64,000 nt of DNA from Kineococcus sp. NBC_00420 (GCF_036021035.1 NZ_CP107930.1:124001-188000); one strand, 5' to 3'. Shown: positions 44,789 through 53,346, numbered from the stretch's first letter. Made by a program: numbers and translations. Notes: generated from the sequence alone by a model not told the origin.

Positions 44789-44814
44789 CGACCTCACGGT
44801 CATCCCGCGCTGGT
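44789..44814 (+). repeat. Dispersed repeat, box A copy
   Basis: GACCTCACGGTCATCCCGCG then CTGGTCGCG, between two minus-strand membrane-protein genes inside the region bracketed by the recombinase elements. Confidence 0.8.
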
Positions 44815-44835
44815 CGCGCTTCGTCAGCGTCAGCG

Positions 44836-45402
44836 TCAGGCGTCCAGCGCGGCCAACACGGGCCCTAATGATGCAGGCAAGACCACAGCCAAGCGCACCC
44901 GCGCCCCACTGGTCGTGACGAGGTCGACGATGCGTGCGTCTGTACCCACCCGCAACGACTCCCGGAATGTGGGATCACGTGGACGCGTATGGCTGGACAC
45001 CATGAAAGAGATGGTCCTGTCTTGTCTCCGCTGAGAGGCGAACCGACTTCGATCGAGGTCGACGTGACCGCTCGTCAAGGTCACGTGACCCATCGTCCAG
45101 CGAGCTCCCACACCGGGGACGATGCCCTCCACGACGCTTACACCACACAAGATCTTGCCTCGAGACGTTTCCCGTCCCGACTGTCGGCGACGAATCCACG
45201 GGGTGACCGCCGCGATGAAGGTGGCTGACACCGCCACCCCACCAGCGCGACTCCAGCGATCCGAAGTCGGCACTCCGAACACTGCGGCGACGACCCAGCC
45301 CAACCCGAAGGTCACGACCGCTGTCACAGCGAGTGAGACCACCGCCGTACCCCACCCAGCGTGGTCCTCTTGCTTGTTCACCTGCACATGCTGGCCTGTC
45401 AC
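44836..45402 (-). CDS. Hypothetical membrane-anchored protein
   Basis: 188 residues. Two membrane segments lie near the start (WGTAVVSLAVTAVVTFGLGW and AGGVAVSATFIAAVTPWI), then a soluble domain rich in strands (KILCGVSVVEGIVPGVGARW, TMGHVTLTSGHVDLDR, ARIVDLVTTSGARVRLAVVL). The soluble part faintly resembles the DUF2550 layout, but I do not claim it. Third gene of the cargo between the inverted elements. Confidence 0.55.
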   Translation of the reverse strand: MTGQHVQVNKQEDHAGWGTAVVSLAVTAVVTFGLGWVVAAVFGVPTSDRWSRAGGVAVSATFIAAVTPWIRRRQSGRETSRGKILCGVSVVEGIVPGVGARWTMGHVTLTSGHVDLDRSRFASQRRQDRTISFMVSSHTRPRDPTFRESLRVGTDARIVDLVTTSGARVRLAVVLPASLGPVLAALDA

Positions 45403-45442
45403 CAGGGAAGAGGTGCATCGATCACCCAGATGGACGCACCTT

Positions 45443-45463
45443 CGACTTCACGGTCATCCCGCT
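45443..45463 (+). repeat. Dispersed repeat, left half of a copy split by the right element
   Basis: GACTTCACGGTCATCCCGC runs directly into the TATGTGGG end of the right recombinase element. The matching second half, GCGGTGCGCGC, resumes at 47991 on the other side. The element therefore interrupted this copy. Confidence 0.8.
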
Positions 45464-45489
45464 TATGTGGGTGATCGGTGTCAAGGGGG

Positions 45490-46776
45490 TCAGGACGCGG
45501 GCTGGTCGAGGCCTCTGAGGAGGCCCGCGAAGAGCTGCTGACGCCCTTGTTGATCATGTTCGGCGGCGTGGTCGTACTGGGCCTGCAACGTCGGTCGGAA
45601 GGCGATCGAGGTCTGGAAGAACGTGCAGGTCTCGCAGACCGACTCGAAGGTGCAGTCCAGCGCCGGAGGTCGTGTGCAGAAGCCATTGCCCAGCATCCGC
45701 TGATGCATCTCGCGGTGCAGGCGGGCCATCTCCGGGCCGGCCGCGGAGGCCGGCAACGCAGTGTTCTCGCCGTCGAGGTTGTCGGGGTCGTGGGCGGCGT
45801 AGAGCGCTTCGACCTTCTCGGTGACGGCGAAGTACTCATCAGCGACGGTCCGATTCGCGATCTTGGCGTAGCGAAGGGTCATGTCCATCGAGTGATGCCC
45901 CAGCAGGGCAGCGATGGCTTCCAAACTCATGCCGCGGTTGATGGCCTGAGTGGCCAGGGTGTGGCGCATCTGATGGGGGTGGACGTGGCCGATGCCGGCG
46001 GCGGTGGCGACGTTGTTCAGGCAGCGGGTGACGCTGTAACGGTCCATGGGTATGCCGTTCTCCCGCGGCAACAGCAGCGGGTGGGCAGGGTCGACGAAGC
46101 GGTCACGGTAATCGGCGATGAGCTCGACCAGTTGGGGGTGCAGCGGGATGTAGCGATCGTCGAGGAGTTTGCCGACAGGAACGTGCAGCCAGTGCCCAGC
46201 ACCGATCTGGCGGACCGCGTCGCGGCGCAGACCGGTGAACTCCCCGACGCGCAGTCCGGTGCGGATCAGGACCTCGCAGATGACCCGCTCGAGCAGACGC
46301 GGTCGGGTCTGCGCGGCGCGCAGGAACTTCGCGGCGGCGGCATCGTCCAGGGCCTTCGGCAGGGGTTTCTCCTGCCGCGGCAGGTCACCGAAGAGAATGG
46401 GAACCGTGGGTGGGGCCTGCGGCCAGTCCCAGTCGCGGATGCGGATGAAGAAGGTGCGTAGGTTGCCCAGGCGGTGGGCGCGGGTGGCGGCGGTGACGGG
46501 TTTCCCGCGCTGGTTGGTGCGGGCGGCCAGCCAGGGCTTGTAGTCCTCGATGTGGACGCGACGAACGTCAGCCAAGCGGGTGATCTGAGGGTGTTCCTGG
46601 AACATGAACTGGGTGAAGCAGCGCAGCGCTATGTCGGAGTTACGGACACTGCCGGAGCGCAAGGTGGTGGCGATCTGCCTCAGGTAGGCGTGCATGGGAA
46701 CGGTCAGCTCTGTTGCGTCACCCATTGCCTCAGAGTCGATCTCGGCCCAGCTAAGGAAGCGGTCGGGTTGCTTCAT
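45490..46776 (-). CDS. Tyrosine recombinase B of the right element
   Basis: 428 residues, intact. N-terminal core-binding domain (VPMHAYLRQIATTLRSGSVR and HIEDYKPWLAARTNQRGKPV). The catalytic domain has Arg in TGLRVGEFTGLRRDAV, HPHQMRHTLATQAINRG, then LGHHSMDMTLRYAKIANRTV with the nucleophile Tyr. A C-terminal extension of about 75 residues carries a Cys cluster (GFCTRP, DCTFESVCETCTFF), probably zinc-binding, seen in some transposon-type recombinases. It is coupled to recombinase A by a 4-bp overlap. Confidence 0.93.
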   Translation of the reverse strand: MKQPDRFLSWAEIDSEAMGDATELTVPMHAYLRQIATTLRSGSVRNSDIALRCFTQFMFQEHPQITRLADVRRVHIEDYKPWLAARTNQRGKPVTAATRAHRLGNLRTFFIRIRDWDWPQAPPTVPILFGDLPRQEKPLPKALDDAAAAKFLRAAQTRPRLLERVICEVLIRTGLRVGEFTGLRRDAVRQIGAGHWLHVPVGKLLDDRYIPLHPQLVELIADYRDRFVDPAHPLLLPRENGIPMDRYSVTRCLNNVATAAGIGHVHPHQMRHTLATQAINRGMSLEAIAALLGHHSMDMTLRYAKIANRTVADEYFAVTEKVEALYAAHDPDNLDGENTALPASAAGPEMARLHREMHQRMLGNGFCTRPPALDCTFESVCETCTFFQTSIAFRPTLQAQYDHAAEHDQQGRQQLFAGLLRGLDQPAS

Positions 46777-47912
46777 CGCCGACCTCGCAGTCCCATGACC
46801 GTTGACGTGATCGGTGAGATGACCTCGGGAGTGGGTGGAGCAGTGCGGTGGCCAGCGAACGCTTGAGCATCGATGGCTTCGGCGGCGCGGCGATACTGCC
46901 CCGCCAGCCAGTCATCGCCGAGGTGGAGGTAGATGCGGGTGGATTCGATGGACGCGTGACCGGCCTGGGCCTGGATCGCTTCCAGGGCCATGCCCGCTTC
47001 GCGCAGCCGGGTCAGGCAGGTGTGACGCAACTGATGGCAGGTGACGTGCGCCAGGCCGGCGCGACGCCGTGCTCCGTCGAGGACCTCGTCGAGTCCCGAG
47101 GCCGACAGTGGGTGCCCGCGGCGGGGACCCTTGAGAACGCAGAAGACGTGTCCGTGCCCCAACTGGTCGGCTTCGGCTGGGCGTTCGAGGCTGAGGTAGT
47201 CGCCGAGATGGGTGAAGAACCGCCTGGAGATCGGGATCTGGCGTTGGTGTCCGCCTTTGCCTTCGGCGATGAATACCCGCCGTGCCCCGACGTTCAGGTC
47301 CTCCAGGCGCAGGCGCAGGACCTCGCAGCGACGCAAACCCCCGAGCAGCATCGCGGCGACCATGGCGTGGTCGCGGTGGGTGCGCAGGGCAGAGGTGAGA
47401 GCGTCGGCTTCGTCGGGGTTCAGGATGACCGGCAGGGTCCGCGGGGAGCGGACCAGCGGGGTTCTCGATCCGCGACTGCTACGGGGCTGGTCGTGTTCGC
47501 GCCGTGTCGGCAGGCCGAGGGGGACGGGGTTGGCGGTGATGTCGCCGCGGGCGAGGAGGAAGGTGTAGAAACCGTTGATGCTGGACAACCGGCGTCGAAC
47601 GGTGCGGGCACTGACCCCTCCAGCAGCGTCGGCGTCGGCGACGACGGCGATCACCGGGCCGAGCACTTCCGCTGATCCTGTTCGCTGGGCGGTGATGAAA
47701 CCCAGCACGTCGGCGGCGGTGACCTCCGCCGGGGTCTTGGCGATGAGGGTGAAGAAGACCTTCAGGTCGTAGCCGGCGGCCAGGACGCTGTTGGGTCGAC
47801 AGCGGGCGGTGAGGAAGTCGAGGTAGGCGTCCAGCCAGGGCTCACCCAGGCGCACGGCGGGCAGTCCGGAGGGCGTCAGTCCTTGGGTCAGTCGAAGATC
47901 CAGAACGGTCAT
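46773..47912 (-). CDS. Tyrosine recombinase A of the right element
   Basis: 379 residues starting MTVLDLRLTQGLTPSGLPAV. It is nearly the same as the protein of 41516-42625, with catalytic GGLRRCEVLRLRLEDL, EGKGGHQRQIPIS, HQLRHTCLTRLREAG and GHASIESTRIYLHLGDDW. Differences cluster in the linker around residues 95-150 and in the tail. The leader between the element end (47985) and the start is about 70 bp and matches that of the left copy. Confidence 0.93.
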   Translation of the reverse strand: MTVLDLRLTQGLTPSGLPAVRLGEPWLDAYLDFLTARCRPNSVLAAGYDLKVFFTLIAKTPAEVTAADVLGFITAQRTGSAEVLGPVIAVVADADAAGGVSARTVRRRLSSINGFYTFLLARGDITANPVPLGLPTRREHDQPRSSRGSRTPLVRSPRTLPVILNPDEADALTSALRTHRDHAMVAAMLLGGLRRCEVLRLRLEDLNVGARRVFIAEGKGGHQRQIPISRRFFTHLGDYLSLERPAEADQLGHGHVFCVLKGPRRGHPLSASGLDEVLDGARRRAGLAHVTCHQLRHTCLTRLREAGMALEAIQAQAGHASIESTRIYLHLGDDWLAGQYRRAAEAIDAQAFAGHRTAPPTPEVISPITSTVMGLRGRR

Positions 47913-48026
47913 GAGGGTGCCTCCACGCTGAGGACGTCGAGCCGGTGAGGCTCAGACCGGAGGTTAGCCCCCGATCACCCACATATCATCGCGGTGCGCG
48001 CAAGGTCAGCCGCTACGGTTACGCCG

Positions 48027-48578
48027 GTGCGAATCCCCACCTCATCTTCAGCGGCCCTGCTGATCACCGGCACCGTCGGGTCAGGCAAGACGACCACCGC
48101 CGGATGTGTCGGCGCACTGCTGCGTGAAGGGGCGACCCCTTATGCCGTCGTCGACCTCGACGCGCTCCGCGATGCATGGCCCAGCCCCCGATCTGACCCC
48201 TTCTATGAGCAGTTGATGCTGGCGAACCTGCGCGACGTGGCCCGCAACCACCTCGCCGCCGGTGCGCGCCGCCTCGTCCTGGCCGGGGTACTCGAGGACC
48301 CCGCGAAACGTCCCCTGTACGAGCAGGCTGTTGGAGTGCCGCTGACGGTATGTCGTCTGCGCGTGGACCTGTCCGACGTCACGGCGCGCTTGCGTCAGCG
48401 ACACCGCGACGACCGCGACGCCTTGGACTGGTACCTGCACCGCAGCGGAGAACTAGACGCGATCCTCGACGCGGCGGGCATCGGTGATGTCGAGGTGGAG
48501 GTGGCGGCTGGGCAGGTCCCATCCCAGGTGGCACGGGCAGTGGCCGTTGCCGTCGGATGGGACGCCGACGCCGACTGA
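48027..48578 (+). CDS. P-loop kinase-like ATP-binding protein
   Basis: 183 residues from a GTG at 48027. An open frame reaches back to 47994, but that part is the dispersed repeat. Walker A is ALLITGTVGSGKTTTAGCVG. YAVVDLDALRDAWPSPRSDP and RRLVLAGVLEDPAKRPLYEQ fit a small-molecule or nucleotide kinase such as those in the chloramphenicol phosphotransferase/AAA_33 group. The lid-like TARLRQRHRDDRDALDWYLH follows. Substrate unknown. Confidence 0.75.
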   Translation: MRIPTSSSAALLITGTVGSGKTTTAGCVGALLREGATPYAVVDLDALRDAWPSPRSDPFYEQLMLANLRDVARNHLAAGARRLVLAGVLEDPAKRPLYEQAVGVPLTVCRLRVDLSDVTARLRQRHRDDRDALDWYLHRSGELDAILDAAGIGDVEVEVAAGQVPSQVARAVAVAVGWDADAD

Positions 48579-48596
48579 CAATCGCTGACCGCCGCC

Positions 48597-48672
48597 ACCT
48601 CACGGTCATCCCGCGTTGTGCGCACTGTCGCTGGCGGCCAACGACGTCACGGTCCAGACGATGACCGAGGCG
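48597..48672 (+). repeat. Dispersed repeat, full A+B unit
   Basis: ACCTCACGGTCATCCCGCGT at 48597, then TGTGCGCACTGTCGCTGGCG, then GCCAACGACGTCACGGTCCA ending GACGATGACCG. This is one of the best complete copies. The A and B boxes start about 46 bp apart. Confidence 0.88.
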
Positions 48673-48697
48673 TCGTCTGCTCGGGAACACTGAAGCG

Positions 48698-49225
48698 GTG
48701 GACCCGCTCTACCGCGCCCGAGCCCGAGCACACGTCGGCGATCTGCCGCCTGAGCTGATAACCCAGTGGGCAGCCCTAGCCCTGACCCGCGGCTACGACT
48801 CACCGACCCTGCGCGAACTCGCCGGCGCCCCAGACGATCCACCCACCTTGCGCGACCTGCTCACCACCGCCCTTGACGAGCTCGGCGCCCCGCGCCTGAA
48901 CGACCACCAAGCGCTGTGGGTCATGGCCCACACCCACGCCCGCGCCGTTGTCGACGGCCTCATCAGCCCTGAAGAGGGCGCCGAGCTGCTGTGGCACATC
49001 GCCCGCGACCTGGGCTACCCCGACCAACTGGCCTTCTTCGTCAACGAGGCCACCGACTGGGAGTACGCCTGGGAGCTGGACCACGATGAGAGCAGGCGAG
49101 ACATCGTCGAAGAGGCTGGCACTCTGCTGGCGACCATCACCGCCGAGACGCTCGATCAGGAGCCTGACCCGGCTCGCCTGCCCGTCTACTGGCACGAGGT
49201 GGACGAGCTACCTACGACTGAGTGA
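48698..49225 (+). CDS. Hypothetical protein
   Basis: 175 acidic, mostly helical residues from a GTG at 48698 (MDPLYRARARAHVGDLPPEL). Phrases such as ALWVMAHTHARAVVDGLISP, EEGAELLWHIARDLGYPDQL and ATDWEYAWELDHDESRRDIV recall small actinobacterial proteins of unknown role. There is no membrane segment and no catalytic motif I can name. Confidence 0.65.
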   Translation: MDPLYRARARAHVGDLPPELITQWAALALTRGYDSPTLRELAGAPDDPPTLRDLLTTALDELGAPRLNDHQALWVMAHTHARAVVDGLISPEEGAELLWHIARDLGYPDQLAFFVNEATDWEYAWELDHDESRRDIVEEAGTLLATITAETLDQEPDPARLPVYWHEVDELPTTE

Positions 49226-49265
49226 GCCCCAGCGCACCTGTTTCGCGGCGCTATCGCCCTGCAAG

Positions 49266-49400
49266 CGACGTCACGGTCATCCCGCGGTGCGCGCGAAGCG
49301 CACGGTCATCCCGCGGTGCGCGCGAAGCGCACGGTCATCCCGCGTTGTGAGCGCTGCCCCGGCGGCCAGCGACTTCACGGACATGACGATCTGCGGAAGG
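49266..49400 (+). repeat. Dispersed repeat, three tandem A boxes plus B box
   Basis: CACGGTCATCCCGCG starts at 49272, 49301 and 49330, a strict 29-bp period with GCGCGAAGCG between units. The B box (GGCGGCCAGCGACTTCACGG then ACATGACGAT) follows. It lies between two plus-strand genes. Confidence 0.9.
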
Positions 49401-49511
49401 TCGGCCAAGGCCACCCGCAGGACCGACGACCATGGCCAAGGCGCTGGTCCGTAACCCGGGCCCTGCGACGTCCACACCCACGAAAGAGTCGCCTTCAGCT
49501 AGCGTTCGTCC

Positions 49512-49871
49512 ATGGTTGAGCGCACTGCTGACCGCGTCGTCGTACCCGACGTCGTCGGACTGCCGTTCCACATAGGCGAAGACCTGGCTCGAGACGCCGG
49601 CGTGACCCTGGCCAACCCCGACCCTGACGGACCACCAATCGGTGCCCTCGCCTGGCCAGGCCTCTTCTACATCACCGCCCAGCACCCCGCTCCGGGGACC
49701 GAGCTGTACCGCTGGGACTCAGTCGCTGTGGACATCACGGCACACGGGGATGCTGAGTCCACCGCCCCACTCTTGCCGCCCAGCACTCCGCCCAGCGATC
49801 GAGTCCACGCCAACCCCAGCGCGGAACCTCACCAGCTGTATGGCCGCATGTCACACCAGCACGGGGCTTGA
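49512..49871 (+). CDS. PASTA-domain protein
   Basis: 119 residues. One PASTA-like domain spans about 9-75: VVVPDVVGLPFHIGEDLARD, AGVTLANPDPDGPPIGALAW, then AQHPAPGTELYRWDSVAVDI. PASTA domains bind peptidoglycan fragments in penicillin-binding proteins and Ser/Thr kinases, but here the domain stands alone without a membrane anchor or signal peptide. A Pro-rich tail follows. Confidence 0.7.
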   Translation: MVERTADRVVVPDVVGLPFHIGEDLARDAGVTLANPDPDGPPIGALAWPGLFYITAQHPAPGTELYRWDSVAVDITAHGDAESTAPLLPPSTPPSDRVHANPSAEPHQLYGRMSHQHGA

Positions 49872-49909
49872 GGACAGAGCAGTACCCCGCGGCCGTCACG
49901 CTCCACGAG

Positions 49910-49962
49910 CGACGTCACGGTCATCCCGCGATGCGCGCGCAGCGCACGGTCATCCCGCGACC
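49910..49962 (+). repeat. Dispersed repeat, two A boxes
   Basis: GACGTCACGGTCATCCCGCG at 49911 and CACGGTCATCCCGCG near 49944, joined by ATGCGCGCGCAGCG. They lie between convergent genes. Confidence 0.85.
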
Positions 49963-50033
49963 AGGACGTTCCGAGTGGCATCCCGTTCAGGCAAATCTGA
50001 ACGAGGTCAGGACGGCCCCGAGAGTGCCAAGCG

Positions 50034-50612
50034 CTACAACGGGACCTCCACCTCGATCGAATCCCCCGCGAGACCGAGACGAAGGCGCAACCACTTCGCC
50101 TCCACCGGCGGCAACGGGGCGAAGAAGCGCTGCCCCAGCCAGTCAGTGCCTGAACCTCCCGCGTTAGCTCCCTCGGTCGAGTAGACGGTCCCCACGTCAT
50201 CAGTGACCTCGACAACCACCTCGAACAGTCGAGTACCGGGCTGCTCCGGCGCAGCCTCACCCCGTTCCCGTCCGACCTCAGCCCACTCGGCGAACGCCTG
50301 CTCGTACTCAGCAAGCACGGCATCGCGTCGCGGGGAAGGCTCCACGTCCAGACCCACCACGACATGGGTGTCCACCCGCACGCCGATCAGGCGCACGGAG
50401 AGACCTGCGACCACCCCGACGGTCACGGGGGCCGTTGGCCCAAGTCGACGCACCGGGACTGCGTCGACCTTCACGACGAACACCTGCTCCTCCTGGCCAT
50501 AGTCGAGACGAAACGCGCCCGGACCCAAGCGTCGTCCTGCACGGTTCGGGACGTCCTCACCGTTGCGGGCGTGGGTGAGCAGCTGGCTCAGGACAGACTC
50601 GGCGTCAATCAC
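50034..50612 (-). CDS. Hypothetical protein
   Basis: 192 residues, strand-rich: EEQVFVVKVDAVPVRRLGPT, APVTVGVVAGLSVRLIGVRV, GTRLFEVVVEVTDDVGTVYS. It has a helical insert QAFAEWAEVGRERGEAAPEQ and a C-terminal VEAKWLRLRLGLAGDSIEVE. No signal peptide. Family unknown. Confidence 0.6.
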   Translation of the reverse strand: MIDAESVLSQLLTHARNGEDVPNRAGRRLGPGAFRLDYGQEEQVFVVKVDAVPVRRLGPTAPVTVGVVAGLSVRLIGVRVDTHVVVGLDVEPSPRRDAVLAEYEQAFAEWAEVGRERGEAAPEQPGTRLFEVVVEVTDDVGTVYSTEGANAGGSGTDWLGQRFFAPLPPVEAKWLRLRLGLAGDSIEVEVPL

Positions 50613-50781
50613 TCGAGGAACGCTAGCCAGTCCCCGGATCTCACCGTCGGGGGTTCAGACACCTTGCAGCTACGCAGCAGTCGAAAGTCAGCAGGTCCGT
50701 GCCAGCGATGCTCTTGCGGTCTTGCAGCAACCGGGACGAAACCACCGCCGCCGCACCCCCCGGACTGTCATCCTCTCGATC

Positions 50782-51207
50782 ATGGCTCCCAGGACACGCA
50801 GTCTGCTGGCTCTTGGCACGGCATCACTCGCCCTCACCGTCCTGACCAGCTGTGGCACCTCCACACCTGACGCCGACGCCGTCATCGCCGGCTCGCATGA
50901 CCTCCTGGCTTCCTCCCAACAACAACTACTGCTGGGTCCCGTTCCAGGAACCGGATCAGAATCGCTACCCGACTTCACCGTCGATGGCGCCTACGAGGTC
51001 AAGGTCCGCTGCATCGGAGACGGCGCAGCCTCCATCACCATCGACGGCCAAAACCACGACCCCGGAAACTGCAGCGACGGCATGACCGGCCTCAGCAGCG
51101 AGGCAACAGGACAGTCGGTCCACGTCAGCGTCGACGGCTCAGAGGACCTCTACTGGGTCGCTGCCGTCTTCAGGTGCACCCAGACAGAGTCCACCCTCTC
51201 CTGCTGA
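50782..51207 (+). CDS. Small secreted lipoprotein
   Basis: 141 residues from the ATG at 50782. The upstream extension of the frame to 50563 lacks coding character. The signal peptide MAPRTRSLLALGTASLALTV ends in a lipobox LTSC, so it should be anchored on the cell surface. The mature part has a pair of Cys in VKVRCIGDG and DPGNCSDG and another at VFRCTQTESTLSC, perhaps two disulphides. Function unknown. Confidence 0.75.
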   Translation: MAPRTRSLLALGTASLALTVLTSCGTSTPDADAVIAGSHDLLASSQQQLLLGPVPGTGSESLPDFTVDGAYEVKVRCIGDGAASITIDGQNHDPGNCSDGMTGLSSEATGQSVHVSVDGSEDLYWVAAVFRCTQTESTLSC

Positions 51208-51329
51208 ACCACATCACCTCGAGGAACGGAACGCTCGCTCATGTCGATGTCCGCACGATGGACGCTCGAGTCGATGAGCCCCACTTGCTCGTGCTTCACC
51301 CAGCTGCATCGCGTGGGTAGCGTCACCAC

Positions 51330-52034
51330 ATGAACCACCGCAGACTCGTCGACGGTTGGGCCGCGTGGTTGCTCATCCTTGCGGCCGCGTTGCCGACAGT
51401 CGTGACCATCGGCCTCGGCTGGTTGGCGTTCAGCGGCTACTGGGACAGCGGGCCCGCTCTATCCCGAGCTACGACGGGGAGGGAGCTGCTCGCGTACCGC
51501 TGGTCCAGCTTCTGGTTCAGCAGCCCCGCCATCACCACCTTGCTCCTGACGGGTCTGCTCCCACTGCTCGTCCTCGCCATCACTGCGGTCATGAACCGTC
51601 CACGTGCCCTCCTCCTCACAGGCGCCGGTCGTAATGCTGCAACGGCTGTCGGTGGCGTCACCATCGTGCTGGGCCTAATCGAGGTCGCTGGTTTCGTGGC
51701 TCAGCTCACGCGTTGGCTACCCATGCACGCCTGGGCTGGCATCTCACTATCTGAGCTGATCACCTTCACGCCTTTCGCCGTGTTCGCTCTCAGCAACACG
51801 GTCCTGAGTGTCGTCGTCACGGCTCTCTTGCGGCGTGTGAAGGGGCCTACCGAGCAGCTGGCCATCGACGAAGCTTCCGGGGTGGCCGTTGTCGGGGTGG
51901 CCGAGGAGGAAGAAGCAGCTCAGCCGAGCCTCGCGTCCGAGGTTGCCGATGCCAAAGCGGGAACGTTCCAACTGAAGAAGCCGCCGGCCATGCCCACCCC
52001 ATCAGCCGCCGACCTCGACCTGTACCGACGCTGA
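51330..52034 (+). CDS. Hypothetical four-TM membrane protein
   Basis: 234 residues. Segments: AAWLLILAAALPTVVTIGLG, ITTLLLTGLLPLLVLAITAV, AVGGVTIVLGLIEVAGFVAQ and ITFTPFAVFALSNTVLSVVV. A polar tail of about 65 residues (AEEEEAAQPSLASEVADAKA) should be cytoplasmic. I recognise no family. Gene-like start at the ATG at 51330. Confidence 0.65.
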   Translation: MNHRRLVDGWAAWLLILAAALPTVVTIGLGWLAFSGYWDSGPALSRATTGRELLAYRWSSFWFSSPAITTLLLTGLLPLLVLAITAVMNRPRALLLTGAGRNAATAVGGVTIVLGLIEVAGFVAQLTRWLPMHAWAGISLSELITFTPFAVFALSNTVLSVVVTALLRRVKGPTEQLAIDEASGVAVVGVAEEEEAAQPSLASEVADAKAGTFQLKKPPAMPTPSAADLDLYRR

Positions 52035-52213
52035 CGTTCACCGACGACGTTTAACCGGTGGAGTCACGTCTGCAGGCAGCAGTCAGACCGCAATGCGCGC
52101 TGGCGCGCGGTCATACTGCGATGAGCGCGGACGTCAGCTGCTGGCGACGTCGCATCGTGCCGATGAGCGAACGGTGAGTCCATCCCGCGGAGAACGACCG
52201 GGTGGACATCACT

Positions 52214-52612
52214 TCAGTGCCGCTCGTGCCCCTGGTTGACCTCACGAGCGGCACCGTTCGCCCTCCACGCAGCCGCCAGCAAGAGCAGCACGACAAGACC
52301 AAAGAGGACCTGCGCCCCGACCGCGACTACCCCCGACGCCGACGCAGGAGCCAGGTGCGGCAGCACGATCGTCACAGCTAACAGCAGGACCGCCGCAGCA
52401 ACAGCTGTCCGGACCACCCACAGCAGCAGCGGCACGGCAGCACGGTGACCAACACGCCAAGCCTCCTCTGACGCCCTGGTCTGCGGGGTCCGGATGCCGA
52501 TGACGCCGTTGTTGACCAGGGTGCCCTGACGGATCTGAGACACGATCACGCCTGCGATGACTGCGAGGAGCAGCAGACCAGCCGTAGCGATGATGCCGAT
52601 GGAGTACGTCAT
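52214..52612 (-). CDS. SdpI-family membrane protein
   Basis: 132 residues from the ATG at 52612 (the frame is open to 52630). Three membrane segments: IIATAGLLLLAVIAGVIVSQ, VVRTAVAAAVLLLAVTIVLP, VGAQVLFGLVVLLLLAAAWR. Between the first two lies the SdpI signature IGIRTPQTRASEEAWRVGHR. SdpI of Bacillus gives immunity to a killing peptide. Many actinobacterial members are of unknown role. Confidence 0.85.
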   Translation of the reverse strand: MTYSIGIIATAGLLLLAVIAGVIVSQIRQGTLVNNGVIGIRTPQTRASEEAWRVGHRAAVPLLLWVVRTAVAAAVLLLAVTIVLPHLAPASASGVVAVGAQVLFGLVVLLLLAAAWRANGAAREVNQGHERH

Positions 52613-52683
52613 TCTCGCTCCTCCGGTCACTCACTCCTCCCGAGCTCAGGTCGAGCGATCTCAGGATGGCACTTCGACGATCG

Positions 52684-52765
52684 GGACCTCACGGTCATCC
52701 CGCGTTGTGTGCGCTGCCGCTGGTGGTCGGCGACGTCGCGGTCTTGTCGATGTCCGGACGCAAGC
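52684..52765 (+). repeat. Dispersed repeat, full A+B unit
   Basis: GACCTCACGGTCATCCCGCG at 52686, TTGTGTGCGCTGCCGCTGGT, then GGTCGGCGACGTCGCGGTCT and TGTCGATGTCCG. Complete copy with the A and B boxes 45 bp apart. Confidence 0.88.
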
Positions 52766-52872
52766 CCGACCTTGGGGGCCACCCCTCAGCACCTACAGGT
52801 AGGCATGCCGAACCGGTAGGAGCGGCTGCCCCTCAGCTACCGCGAAGCACCACCGCTTGCACCTGCAGCGCC

Positions 52873-53346
52873 TCAGTCCCGCACCTGCTGGCGTGCGACA
52901 CGGTCGTAAATCACCCTGAAGGGCCCGATGGCTGCGACGCCCATAAAGGCAGTACCGCTGATCACGAACAGCACGAAGTCGATCAGTACTGGAGCCATGG
53001 ACGACGCTAGAGACGCCCCGTCGTCAGGGTCTACGAACAAGGACACACCGGTGTGCACCAGGGCGCCGACGAGGGCGCTCAAGAAGGCAGCGACACCCCA
53101 GGACCACTGACCCTGCTCACGAAGGACGCCTCGCCGTGCGCTGCGCGCCCCGTCCACGGCGCCCCACACAACGACGAAAAGGCCCACAGCAACCGCAAGG
53201 ATGAGGAACAAGCCGATGTCAGCGCCACCCACATCTCGTCGTGCGGTGACGTAGCTGTTGATCCGTCCAGCCGCCAGCAGTCCCAGCACCAAGCCGAGGA
53301 CTCGCAGAAGGACGGGTCTTCTTGGGAGTTGCATGATCAGGTTCAC
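52873..53346 (-). CDS. Hypothetical four-TM membrane protein
   Basis: 157 residues. Segments VLLRVLGLVLGLLAAGRIN, IGLFLILAVAVGLFVVVWGA, WSWGVAAFLSALVGALVHTG and VLIDFVLFVISGTAFMGVAA, with short charged loops (GARSARRGVLREQG). No family recognised. Confidence 0.6.
   Translation of the reverse strand: MNLIMQLPRRPVLLRVLGLVLGLLAAGRINSYVTARRDVGGADIGLFLILAVAVGLFVVVWGAVDGARSARRGVLREQGQWSWGVAAFLSALVGALVHTGVSLFVDPDDGASLASSMAPVLIDFVLFVISGTAFMGVAAIGPFRVIYDRVARQQVRD

Larger units (their letters stand above)
45464..47985 (-). mobile_element. Two-recombinase mobile element, right copy
   Basis: A 2522-bp unit bounded by TATGTGGGTGATCGG (45464-45478) and CCGATCACCCACATA (47971-47985). It carries recombinase A (46773-47912) and recombinase B (45490-46776), both intact, in the opposite direction to the left copy. 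Its flanks are the halves of one box-A repeat. With the left copy it brackets 43898-45463 as a composite-transposon-like or invertible segment. Confidence 0.82.
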
